Positions 8,075 to 15,373 of a stretch of DNA of 21,190 nucleotides are shown one piece after another. Made by a program: the position numbers and the translations under genes. Under the pieces are notes generated by a model that saw nothing but the letters and a program-made list of their open reading frames with translations, was not told the DNA's origin and made no database searches. The stretch is from Bacillota bacterium (GTDB lineage Bacteria; Bacillota; Clostridia; Christensenellales; Aristaeellaceae): the NCBI GenBank assembly GCA_023459275.1, contig JAEWVC010000060.1, forward strand, positions 1-21,190, written 5' to 3'. The stretch's first letter is position 1, and each line of letters begins with the position of its first letter.

Positions 8075-9334
8075 ATGAACGGCTATCTGGAGCCGGCCAG
8101 GGAAATCCCTGTTTATGCAAGCTATGATGTGGTGGTGGTGGGCGGCGGCTGCGCGGGTTTTGCGGCGGCTGTGGCGGCCGCCAGGAACGGCGCAAGGACC
8201 GTGATCCTGGAGCGTTTCCCTTATTTCGGCGGCACGGCGACAGCCTCGCTGATGGCCAATATCGTAGGGACCCGCAATCAGGTGGAGCCCAATGAACTGC
8301 AGGTGTGCAAGGGGATCGGCGAAGAGCTGATCCTTGGCATGCTCGCCCGGGGCGGCGCTTCCGTGACCAAGAACGCGTATAAATCCAAAGAGCGGGGCAA
8401 CACAAAGGGCGACCTGTCCTACAGCTATGCTTTTGATACGGAAATTTTCAAAAAAGTCACGCTGGAAATGGTGCAGGAAGCGGGATGCGATATCCTGTTC
8501 CACGTCTTTTTTTCCGATGTGATCATGGAAGACGGCGCTTTGAAGGGCGTGATCATCGAAAGCAAGTCGGGCCGCCTGGCCATTATGGGCAAGGTGATCA
8601 TCGACGCCACCGGTGACGCGGACGTGGCTGCGCGGGCCGGAGTACCCTACTGGCAAACAAAGCATGATGAAAACAGCCGCCTGAACGATGCGCTGATGTA
8701 CAAGGTGAGCGGGTTTGATGAAAATATCTCCATTGAAAGCTGCGTGTTCGGCAACGCCATGATCCTGTGGGGGCCCAACCCCGGCCCCCATAACGGCGTG
8801 GACGTGAAGGAACTGACCGATATGGAAATCAGGGCGCGCACCCAGGTGTATGAGCATCTTGAAAACCTCAAAAAAACCCATCCCGATTTGAAAAATGCCC
8901 GGGTTTCGGATACCGGCTCCCTGCTTGGCATCCGCCAGACGCGTTTTATTGAGGGCGAGTATCAGATCACAGGCGAAGATGTGCTCAACGGAGCGCGGTT
9001 TGATGATGTGATCGCCCTGGCCTCCAATCCCGTAATCCATTACTACGGCTACCGCCGCTTCCTGACGCATGAAGGCTATGATGTCCCCTACCGCTGTCTG
9101 GTGCCCAAGAAGGTGGATGGGCTGCTTGTGGCCGGCCGCTGCATATCCAGCGATCAGATTGCGTACGAGTCATGGCGCGCCATGGCCCATGTGCTGTGCA
9201 TCGGCGAGGGTGCCGGTGTGGCGGCGGCCCTTTCGGTAAAGCAAGGCGTAACGCCGCGGGATGTGGACATCAAGGCCGTTCAGAGCCAACTGATCGCCCA
9301 GGGAGCAGAAATCGGCCAGGGGCGCACGATGTAA
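8075..9334 (+). CDS. FAD-dependent oxidoreductase (PF12831-type), second copy
   Basis: A 419-residue paralogue of the protein at 491-1813. It has the Rossmann motif VVVGGGCAGFAAA at about 21-33, ribose-binding E46 (VILERF), and YFGGTATAS. A mid-protein VIIDATGDADVAA and a C-terminal LLVAGRCISSDQIAYES followed by GEGAGVAAALSVKQG complete the fold. The conserved G-Q-A-A-G near the C-terminus reads G-E-G-A-G here. ATG 8075 is chosen because AGGAGG (8063-8068) lies 6 nt upstream, overlapping the stop codon of the LarA homologue; earlier in-frame starts would lie inside that gene. It is the last gene of the plus-strand operon. It probably oxidises a hydroxyl or amine of a sugar-related compound; the electron acceptor and substrate are unknown. 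Confidence 0.88.
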   Translation: MNGYLEPAREIPVYASYDVVVVGGGCAGFAAAVAAARNGARTVILERFPYFGGTATASLMANIVGTRNQVEPNELQVCKGIGEELILGMLARGGASVTKNAYKSKERGNTKGDLSYSYAFDTEIFKKVTLEMVQEAGCDILFHVFFSDVIMEDGALKGVIIESKSGRLAIMGKVIIDATGDADVAARAGVPYWQTKHDENSRLNDALMYKVSGFDENISIESCVFGNAMILWGPNPGPHNGVDVKELTDMEIRARTQVYEHLENLKKTHPDLKNARVSDTGSLLGIRQTRFIEGEYQITGEDVLNGARFDDVIALASNPVIHYYGYRRFLTHEGYDVPYRCLVPKKVDGLLVAGRCISSDQIAYESWRAMAHVLCIGEGAGVAAALSVKQGVTPRDVDIKAVQSQLIAQGAEIGQGRTM

Positions 9335-9524
9335 TACTACTGGAAAATAGTATTTCGTCCATGGCGGCGGGAGATTTTCGATGCAGGGCAAGGAGCTGAA
9401 GCGGCGTAGCGCCGCGTTGCGCCGGGCTCCGTAGCCCGGCCGCCCCGGTGGCGGCAATGGGCCGGGCGGAGGAAGCTTGCGAAACGGGCCACGCGAACGG
9501 CAAAATAATGTTTGGAAATAGTAT
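9335..9524. repeat. Structured intergenic repeat element, copy 1
   Basis: The gap between the convergent operons has no credible gene. It contains consecutive hairpins: GCGGCG/CGCCGC (9401-9415), GCCGGGCT/AGCCCGGC (9421-9440) and GCCGCC/GGCGGC (9439-9455). The segment 9425-9502 aligns at about 80 percent, by eye, with 21089-21166 near the other end of the window, including a GCGAAACG.GCCA.GCGA.CGGCA block. Near-identical short sequences flank the element: TGGAAAATAGTAT at 9341-9353 and TTGGAAATAGTAT at 9512-9524. This looks like a dispersed REP/MITE-like sequence. Its boundaries are approximate and its function is unknown. Confidence 0.6.
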
Positions 9525-9576
9525 GACACAGGGCGGCCTGTTGACGGCAATTACCCAGCTGAAAACCTTGCATGCA

Positions 9577-9616
9577 CAAAACCCTGAGGCCCTCCGGCGT
9601 ACGCCGGAGGGCCTCA
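9577..9616 (-). terminator. Probable terminator of the minus-strand operon (32-nt perfect palindrome)
   Basis: Positions 9585-9616 form a perfect palindrome, TGAGGCCCTCCGGCGT followed by its exact reverse complement. Read on the minus strand it is followed by GGG and four T residues (9581-9578), 45 nt after the stop of the PdxA-family gene. The plus-strand side is followed by A residues rather than T, so termination is expected mainly for minus-strand transcripts. The U-tract is short and begins after three G, so efficiency is uncertain. Confidence 0.6.
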
Positions 9617-9660
9617 AGCCGTAAAAAACAATCCATGCAAACCGGCCCGGCAAGCCTGTT

Positions 9661-10680
9661 CTATTTCTTGCGGTAGACGAAGGCGGGATCGTAGAGCGGC
9701 GCGTAATAGGTGGCAAGCCGGATGGCCTCCACCATGCTGATTTCACTGACCAGATTCTTTCCGGCAATGTCAAACGCCGTCCCATGGTCTACGGACGTGC
9801 GCAAAAAGGGCAGCCCAATGGTAAGGGAAATGGTCCTTTCAAAATCCACCATCTTTGTGGCGATGTGCCCCTGATCGTGATACAGGGAGATAACGGCGTC
9901 AAAATTGCCCTTGAGCGCCAAATAGAAGACGGAATCCGCGCCGATCGGCCCGGTCACATGAATGCCATCACGCTGGGCGTCCTCCACGGCGGGGGCAATG
10001 GAAACCATCTCCTCCGTGCCGAAAAGGCCATGTTCGCCGCTATGGGGGTTCAGCCCGGCTATGGCAATGCGGGGGTTTGGGATACCCAGGCTGTGCATGG
10101 CGTCATGACAGCGGTGTATATAATGATAGACCCCTTCCCTGGTTATCGACCGGATCGCATCCAGCAGCGACAGGTGGCGAGTAAGGAAAAACACCTTCAG
10201 GTTCTTGACCTGGAACATCGTCATCGGGTCACTGACGTTGAGCAGTCCGGCCAGGATCTCCGTATGGCCGATGTAGGGGATGTTTGCGGCCTTCAGCGCT
10301 TCCTTGTTGATGGTGGTGGTGGCCAGCGCGTCCCCTTGCCCCTCAGTCACCATACGCACCGATTTTTCGATAAATTCGTAGGCCGCCTGCCCCGCATGTG
10401 CCTGGACGCGGCCAAAGGGCGTTTTTTCCGCGTCGATATTATGCAGATCTATCAGGTCCACCGTTCCCGGCGTCCTGGCCGCTTCCCGCACATGCTCAAT
10501 GCAATGCAGCGAGAGCGCCTCATTCGTAACCTTCACGGCACGTTCCATACAGCTTTTTTCGCCCACGGCCACAGGATTGCATACCTCATATATTTCCCTG
10601 TGCCCAAGCGCTTTCGCAACGATTTCCGGCCCAACGCCGGCCACATCACCAATCGGGATCAATATTGTTGGCTTGTTCAT
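9661..10680 (-). CDS. pdxA2: PdxA2-type 4-phosphotetronate dehydrogenase (PdxA family)
   Basis: A 339-residue PdxA-family metal-dependent, NAD-linked dehydrogenase. Motifs in order: IPIGDVAGVGPEI (8-20), TTTINKEAL (121-129), GHTE (138-141), LTRHLSL with H169, LNPHSGEHG with H213, YHDQGH with H268, and RTSVDHGTAFDIAGK (294-308). The three histidines match the metal ligands H166, H211 and H266 of E. coli PdxA. Adjacency to a DUF1537 kinase is the established hallmark of PdxA2. That enzyme oxidises D-threonate or D-erythronate 4-phosphate to a 3-keto acid that decarboxylates to dihydroxyacetone phosphate. It is therefore unlikely to serve pyridoxal synthesis. ATG 10680 is preferred: AAGGA is 6 nt upstream and the family begins near this point. 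An upstream ATG at 10707 overlaps the kinase stop but lacks a ribosome site. Confidence 0.88.
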   Translation of the reverse strand: MNKPTILIPIGDVAGVGPEIVAKALGHREIYEVCNPVAVGEKSCMERAVKVTNEALSLHCIEHVREAARTPGTVDLIDLHNIDAEKTPFGRVQAHAGQAAYEFIEKSVRMVTEGQGDALATTTINKEALKAANIPYIGHTEILAGLLNVSDPMTMFQVKNLKVFFLTRHLSLLDAIRSITREGVYHYIHRCHDAMHSLGIPNPRIAIAGLNPHSGEHGLFGTEEMVSIAPAVEDAQRDGIHVTGPIGADSVFYLALKGNFDAVISLYHDQGHIATKMVDFERTISLTIGLPFLRTSVDHGTAFDIAGKNLVSEISMVEAIRLATYYAPLYDPAFVYRKK

Positions 10681-10706
10681 AAAATATCCTTCCTCCATGA
10701 AGCCCA

Positions 10707-11957
10707 TTAATGAAAACCGGTCATGTTCAGAATCATGGCAATGGCGTTCTTCTCCCCAATCATGCCGCCCTTGGTAAGGATCCGGAGCCCATCATGCTTT
10801 CCGCCGATCAATTTGCCGTACACCGTCAGGGGAAGCACCTCATCGATCAGGTCGATCCCCTGGGCGCAGGCCCCTGCGATAAAATCCCTGGCAACATCCC
10901 CGCCGCTTAAATAGCATAGCGTAATATGCCATTCGCCGCGGGAAAGGACGCGCTCCGCAAGCCTTTGCAGCTCTTTGGATACCAGCGGGACCTTGGCCGC
11001 ATCCTTGATCTCCGGGGCAAAGGCCGTGGTCAGGCACATGATCCGATGGCTTTCCGCCCCCGCTTCAAGCACCGCCATGGCCGCCGCGCATTCCGTTTCA
11101 AAGTCATTCAGCAGCCGCTGCGCATCCACGCGGCAGATGAGCGTGTCCATGGTATTTGCAAGATACTCAAGCTGTTCCCTTGCCTGCGCCATGCGGCTGC
11201 CAACCACCAGCAGCGCCCGCTCCGCCCGTGCGCGCCCATGGCGTACAGGAAATTTTGCCATGGCGGCATAGAGTGTGAAGCAGCCCGGGTCCACGCATAC
11301 AAACGGGACAGCCGAAAGCATGCAGGCATCCGCGATGGTTTTTATATCCCCGTCCGTCATCGCGTCAAAGACCAGCACCTGCTCCGGGGCCCTGCGTATT
11401 TCCTCCGCCAGCGCCCCGGCGCCCCGGCACACCTCATTTAGCTCAAACAGCCGCGCGCTGCGGCTGCACTGACCGGCAAGAATGCGCATAATGCGCGACT
11501 CCCGCACCGGCCATCTGGGATCGTTCGAAACGTCCGTCCGCTCCAGCGCCACACCGTTCACCAGCACATAACCGCCCACGCAGGTGCGCCCGGCCCTGGG
11601 AAACGCGGATACCACCACCGCCTTGTGGGGGGTTTTGAGCCCGTCCAGCATGGCGTCAATCTCCGCGCCCACATTCCCCCGAAGCGTTGTATCAATCCGT
11701 TTGCTGAACAGCGGCGCTTCTTCTTGTCCGGATTGGGCAAATTGCTCGGTCAGGCCGCGAACGCAGGCATATGCCCGCTCCCGGTCCATGGCGCGGCTGT
11801 CGGCGTTGATGGACAGCACCTCCTGATCCCGGCAAAGCGGCGGATGCACAAGCCCCGTGGGGGATGCCGCGGCGGCAAACCCGTGTTTGCCAAGCAGCGC
11901 GCCCGTATCGTTGGCGCCGGTCAGGTCATCGGCAATCACCAAAACCTTCAGCCCCAT
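10707..11957 (-). CDS. DUF1537 four-carbon acid sugar kinase
   Basis: A 416-residue kinase of the OtnK/DtnK/DenK family. The N-terminal domain opens with VIADDLTGANDTGA (7-20), the characteristic substrate-side motif, and has SKRIDTTLRGNVGAEI (85-100). The C-terminal nucleotide-binding domain has LSGGDVARDF and the closing PLTVYGKLIGG, HDGLRILTKGG, MIGEKNA series (about 376-405). Length and motif order are normal for the family. It is expected to phosphorylate a four-carbon aldonic acid at O4 (threonate or erythronate), or a 3-keto derivative. Pairing with PdxA2 favours the non-keto acids. GGGAGG lies 6 nt before ATG 11957, and the start overlaps the end of the hydrolase gene by 10 nt, so translation is probably coupled. 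Confidence 0.9.
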   Translation of the reverse strand: MGLKVLVIADDLTGANDTGALLGKHGFAAAASPTGLVHPPLCRDQEVLSINADSRAMDRERAYACVRGLTEQFAQSGQEEAPLFSKRIDTTLRGNVGAEIDAMLDGLKTPHKAVVVSAFPRAGRTCVGGYVLVNGVALERTDVSNDPRWPVRESRIMRILAGQCSRSARLFELNEVCRGAGALAEEIRRAPEQVLVFDAMTDGDIKTIADACMLSAVPFVCVDPGCFTLYAAMAKFPVRHGRARAERALLVVGSRMAQAREQLEYLANTMDTLICRVDAQRLLNDFETECAAAMAVLEAGAESHRIMCLTTAFAPEIKDAAKVPLVSKELQRLAERVLSRGEWHITLCYLSGGDVARDFIAGACAQGIDLIDEVLPLTVYGKLIGGKHDGLRILTKGGMIGEKNAIAMILNMTGFH

Positions 11958-12640
11958 ACCGCGCCCTCCCCAGGCCGCCTGCGCGTGTTGAGGATCATGT
12001 TGTCATGCCCGGGGATGATGATATCCGCGATCATCTTGAGCTCCCTGATGGTCTGGGCGGCCAAAGCGCCGTCCTGCTCAAAGGCGGATGTCTCAAACGC
12101 AAAATGGTCCCGGGTCATCACCCCGTCGCCGGCCACAACACACTTGCGCCCATCCTCCTCAAAGGCCACGCCTGCAAGACTTGGCGTATGGCCGGGCAAG
12201 GGCAATACGGCCACGCCCGGCAGGAACTCCCCCGCCGCCACGCGCACCCGGGTGCCGTCGATGTGCGGGGAATCCAGCAGTTTGCGCGCCACCGGTTCCG
12301 CCGCCAGCCAGACTGCCCCGGGAAAATAATTCAGGCCCGCCTGATGGTCAAAATGCTCGTGGGTTACAAAACAATGGGTCACATCTTCCGGGGAGAGCCC
12401 CGTGCGCCGGTTGATGTCAAAGTAATAATCCTTAGGGCTCAGGCGCAGCGTTGGATCAACCACGAGCACATACGCCCTGCCGTCCGCCTGCCGTCCCCGC
12501 AGCATGGTGGAGGTGCAGGTGGAAGGATCGCCCCGGGGCGGCGATTCGGGGCTTTCGCCGAAATACGCATTCCATTTCAAATGCCCGATGACCAGAACAT
12601 CGCATCTGGTAATTTGCCCGTTCAGCTTGGGAAATTGCAT
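11948..12640 (-). CDS. Metallo-beta-lactamase-fold hydrolase, candidate sugar lactonase
   Basis: A 230-residue hydrolase with the full dinuclear-metal signature: THEHFDH giving H94, H96, D98 and H99; H151 in LPGHTPS; D172 in AGDGVM; and H212 in IIPGHDN. There is no signal peptide, so it is cytoplasmic. The motif set is like that of lactonases and related small MBL hydrolases. Its position between a sugar dehydrogenase gene and an aldonate kinase gene suggests that it opens an aldonolactone to the free acid; this is an inference from context, not from a diagnostic residue. ATG 12640 overlaps the end of the Gfo/Idh gene by 19 nt, and the site before it (GAAGGTGGAAG) is modest, which fits translational coupling. 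Confidence 0.82.
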   Translation of the reverse strand: MQFPKLNGQITRCDVLVIGHLKWNAYFGESPESPPRGDPSTCTSTMLRGRQADGRAYVLVVDPTLRLSPKDYYFDINRRTGLSPEDVTHCFVTHEHFDHQAGLNYFPGAVWLAAEPVARKLLDSPHIDGTRVRVAAGEFLPGVAVLPLPGHTPSLAGVAFEEDGRKCVVAGDGVMTRDHFAFETSAFEQDGALAAQTIRELKMIADIIIPGHDNMILNTRRRPGEGAVWG

Positions 12641-13632
12641 GCTTCCACCTTCACTTCCAGGGTGTTTTGCATCAGCTGCTCATACAGCAGCATGGTTTGT
12701 GCGGTATCCGCAAACGTGAGCGGCGGGCGTTTGCCTTCCGCCACACAGGCAAGATATACCCCCAGCTCCCGCTCAAAGCCATAATGGCCATACAGGGAGG
12801 AATGGCCGTGATTCATATTCCACCGCAGGCAGTCCGTTTCCTGGCCGAGGGGCGCGGGATCCGGGCCCTGCCGGGCATCCGTGCTGCGATTGTATTCCAC
12901 CTGCTTTACGTTGTCAACGATCACGTTCCCTGCGCGCCCCGTGATCTCCACCCGCTCCATGGGATAGGCCTCACAGCCCACGGACGCGCTTTGGAGAAAG
13001 CCCATGGCCCCCGCGGCCGTGGAAAACCGGATATGGCAGCAGACCTCCCTGTCATTGAGCACCCGCTTGTCGGCGGAGATGGAGGTGATTTCGCCCATGA
13101 AAAAACGGGCGGTATCCAGATGGTGGATCACGTGGTTGAAGAAAAAATACTTCTGGCTCGCATAGGGCGAGGCGTTGTATTTGGCCATGTACAGAAGGGG
13201 CGTCCCAAACTCCGGGGAAGACACGATCTCCCGGGCCATCATGTAGGCGGTGGCAAAGCGCCGGTTGAACCCCGTCATGGTAAAGCAGCCCGTTTTTTTC
13301 TCCAGGGCACAAAGCTCCAATGCCTGGGCGGCTGTTTCGCAGGGGGTTTTCTCCACAAAGGGGCTGATCCCCCGCAGCATGCAGGCCCTGGCCACGGCGT
13401 AGTGCAGCCCGGCCGGCCCGGCGCAGATCACCGCCGCGGGCTCCGCCTCGTCCAGCATCGTTTCAAAATCCGCGTATTGCCGCCGTGCCGCATACCTTCC
13501 CGCAAAGCGGGCGAGCCGGGACGCGTCCCGGTCGCAGACGGCCACCAGATCAACGTCCAGGGGCGCCAACAGCGGATACAACCGGCTGTACATGTGATCG
13601 CCCAGCCCCACCAGCGCCAACGGAATGCCCAT
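12622..13632 (-). CDS. Gfo/Idh/MocA-family NAD(P)-dependent sugar dehydrogenase
   Basis: A 336-residue oxidoreductase with N-terminal Rossmann fold ALVGLGDHMYSRL (6-18), where the glycine pattern is looser than the usual GxGxxG. VAVCDRD follows at 30-36. The active-site lysine K95 lies in FVEKTPCE; most relatives have EKP rather than EKTP. GFNRRF (121-126) and the catalytic region NHVIHHLDTARF (166-177) follow. The C-terminal alpha/beta domain is of normal length. It should oxidise or reduce a carbonyl or hydroxyl of a sugar, sugar lactone or glycoside, using NAD(P). The start is ATG 13632, with GGGGG about 11 nt upstream; GTG 13641 is an alternative adding three residues. It lies 18 nt after the aldo/keto reductase gene and overlaps the hydrolase gene. 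Confidence 0.88.
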   Translation of the reverse strand: MGIPLALVGLGDHMYSRLYPLLAPLDVDLVAVCDRDASRLARFAGRYAARRQYADFETMLDEAEPAAVICAGPAGLHYAVARACMLRGISPFVEKTPCETAAQALELCALEKKTGCFTMTGFNRRFATAYMMAREIVSSPEFGTPLLYMAKYNASPYASQKYFFFNHVIHHLDTARFFMGEITSISADKRVLNDREVCCHIRFSTAAGAMGFLQSASVGCEAYPMERVEITGRAGNVIVDNVKQVEYNRSTDARQGPDPAPLGQETDCLRWNMNHGHSSLYGHYGFERELGVYLACVAEGKRPPLTFADTAQTMLLYEQLMQNTLEVKVEACNFPS

Positions 13633-13650
13633 GTGATTCACATCCCCCGC

Positions 13651-14511
13651 TCAAACATACCGGGTATGCACCTTGGAAATATCAATGCGGCCAGCCAGAT
13701 CATTGGCGATGCGCACGTTCTGCTCCACCCGCTGCGCCGAGCGCATACCGATGAGCGCCACGTCCACCAGCGGATTGGACAGCACGAACTGGATCAGGGC
13801 GGGCGTATAATCAAAGGTATTGGCGGGGTTCACCATCTGGACCCACCGCTGGAATGTGCCGGAGGTTGGCGCGCGCATGGTGGCGATGCCCATACGGGCC
13901 TTTTCCGCCTCATACAGCGTGCCAAAAGGCCGACTGGGCTCATAGGGATGCTGGAACAGGAAGTTGTAGCACATCTGGACGCTGTCAAAGCGGCCGCTGT
14001 GGATAAAATGGTATACCGCCTCGTTGTTGTCCTCCGTAGTGAAACCGATGTGTTTCACCAGCCCCTGGCGTTTGGCTTCCTCCATCGCCGCCAGCATTCC
14101 CCGGGGGCCGGTGATCATGGCCTCCCTTTCCGGCGTGATGGTATCGCCATGGATCTGCAGCAGATCAATGCTGTCCCGGCGCAGGTTTGTAAGGCTCCGC
14201 TCCACCGAACGCATCAGCGCGTCGTAATCCCCGAAGCTGGCCTTGGTGGCCAGAAAAATCGTATCCGGCGCCACGCCCTCAAGCGCCAGGCCGAACATTT
14301 TTTCACTGGTCCCATCGCCGTAGCCCGGCGCGGTGTCAAAATAATTGATACCCAGCTCCAGCGCCTTGTGGATGGCATCCACCACGCCCTGGACGCTTTC
14401 TTCGCTTTGCGGGTCGTACGCGTGCAGATAATTGCGCAGCCCGGCCACGGCGCCGCCAAAACCGATGCGGCTGACCTTTCTGCCCGTGGCCCCGAAAACC
14501 GTATATTCCAT
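13651..14511 (-). CDS. Aldo/keto reductase family oxidoreductase
   Basis: A 286-residue (beta/alpha)8 NAD(P)-dependent oxidoreductase with the complete catalytic tetrad: D59 and Y64 in NYFDTAPGYG, K90 in FLATKASF, and H121 in LLQIHGD. The start MEYTVFGATGRKVSRIGFGG is the usual first hairpin and strand. The C-terminal ALIGMRSAQRVEQN holds the phosphate-binding part of the cofactor site. Relatives include aldose 1-dehydrogenases that turn a free sugar into its lactone, as well as plain aldehyde reductases, so either direction is possible. Its place at the head of a dehydrogenase-hydrolase-kinase-dehydrogenase series favours aldose oxidation (inference). AAAGGAG lies 7 nt before ATG 14511, and the gene starts 14 nt after the permease stop. 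Confidence 0.9.
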   Translation of the reverse strand: MEYTVFGATGRKVSRIGFGGAVAGLRNYLHAYDPQSEESVQGVVDAIHKALELGINYFDTAPGYGDGTSEKMFGLALEGVAPDTIFLATKASFGDYDALMRSVERSLTNLRRDSIDLLQIHGDTITPEREAMITGPRGMLAAMEEAKRQGLVKHIGFTTEDNNEAVYHFIHSGRFDSVQMCYNFLFQHPYEPSRPFGTLYEAEKARMGIATMRAPTSGTFQRWVQMVNPANTFDYTPALIQFVLSNPLVDVALIGMRSAQRVEQNVRIANDLAGRIDISKVHTRYV

Positions 14512-14525
14512 AAAGGTTCTCCTTT

Positions 14526-15359
14526 CTACCCCTTGATGGAGGCCGCCGCCAGGCCGTTGATGATCTTATCGTGCAACAGCAGGTAGACGGTCATGATGGG
14601 GACAAGGCCGACGATGACGCCCGCCGACAGAAGGCCGTAATCCGTTGTAAACTCGCCTTTGAAAAAGGCCAGCGCCACGGTCAGCGTGCGCTTGCTGGCC
14701 GAGGGCAGAAGGATCATTGCCCAGATATATTCATTCCACACGTTGATAAAGGTCAGGATCAGCACCACCAGCAGCCCGTTTTGCGCGAGGGGCACCACGA
14801 TGCGCGCAAATAGCCGCCACGGATCGCATCCGTCGATGATGGCCGCCTCCTTCACCTCGCCCGGGATGGCCCGCATGAAGGCCACCATCAGGAAAACGGA
14901 AAGGGGAAGCCGCCCCGCCGTATATAAAAGGATGATGCCCACCGGGCTGCCCAGCAGCCGCAGCTTTTGCAAAAGCATATAGATCATGCCCATGGTGGTG
15001 GCGCCGGGGATGAAGATGCCCGCAAGGAATACGGTGAACAGCACGCCGGCCAGCTTGAAGCGGTAGCTGGAAAGGGCGAAGGAGGCCATCAGGGTAAGCA
15101 GGCCCGAGGCCAGCATGGTGCTGCCGGTAATGAGGCAGGAGTTCAAAAAGGAGTTGGGCAGCGTTTTCAGGGCGAAAATATCCATGAAGTTGGTAAAGTG
15201 GATCTGCTCGGGGAAAATCCGGAACTGGCTCATAATCTGGGTATTGGTGCGGAAGGAATTGACCAGCGTCCAATAAATCGGGAACAGCGAGCAAAACACG
15301 ATCAGCGTCAGGAAGACCGCCTTGACCGCCTTGCCCAGCACATATTCCAGCGAGCGCAT
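14526..15359 (-). CDS. ABC sugar importer permease, MalG/UgpE-type
   Basis: A 277-residue permease with about six membrane segments. The first is VFLTLIVFCSLFPIYWTLVNSF at residues 15-36 (two joined pieces of one segment). The EAA loop VKEAAIIDGCDPWRLF starts near residue 169 and is followed by ARIVVPLAQNG. The C-terminus LLHDKIINGLAAASIKG is typical of the family's second permease. GGGAGGG lies 7 nt before ATG 15359. It is 14 nt downstream of the partner permease. Together with the binding protein at 16379 it forms the second CUT1-type importer of the window. This one is closer to classical MalFG/UgpAE systems than to the LplB/YtcP type on the plus strand. The substrate is unknown. Confidence 0.93.
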   Translation of the reverse strand: MRSLEYVLGKAVKAVFLTLIVFCSLFPIYWTLVNSFRTNTQIMSQFRIFPEQIHFTNFMDIFALKTLPNSFLNSCLITGSTMLASGLLTLMASFALSSYRFKLAGVLFTVFLAGIFIPGATTMGMIYMLLQKLRLLGSPVGIILLYTAGRLPLSVFLMVAFMRAIPGEVKEAAIIDGCDPWRLFARIVVPLAQNGLLVVLILTFINVWNEYIWAMILLPSASKRTLTVALAFFKGEFTTDYGLLSAGVIVGLVPIMTVYLLLHDKIINGLAAASIKG

Positions 15360-15373
15360 CTATCATCCCTCCC

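Noticed and set aside
9661..10680. Assignment as the pyridoxal-phosphate biosynthesis enzyme PdxA.
   Set aside because: The neighbour is a DUF1537 kinase in a sugar operon and no other vitamin B6 gene is present; the PdxA2 role fits better.
12667..14586. A 639-codon open frame on the plus strand opposite the Gfo/Idh and aldo/keto reductase genes.
   Set aside because: It has no family motif, is rich in His, Gly and Arg as expected of an antisense frame in GC-rich DNA, and spans two well-supported minus-strand genes.
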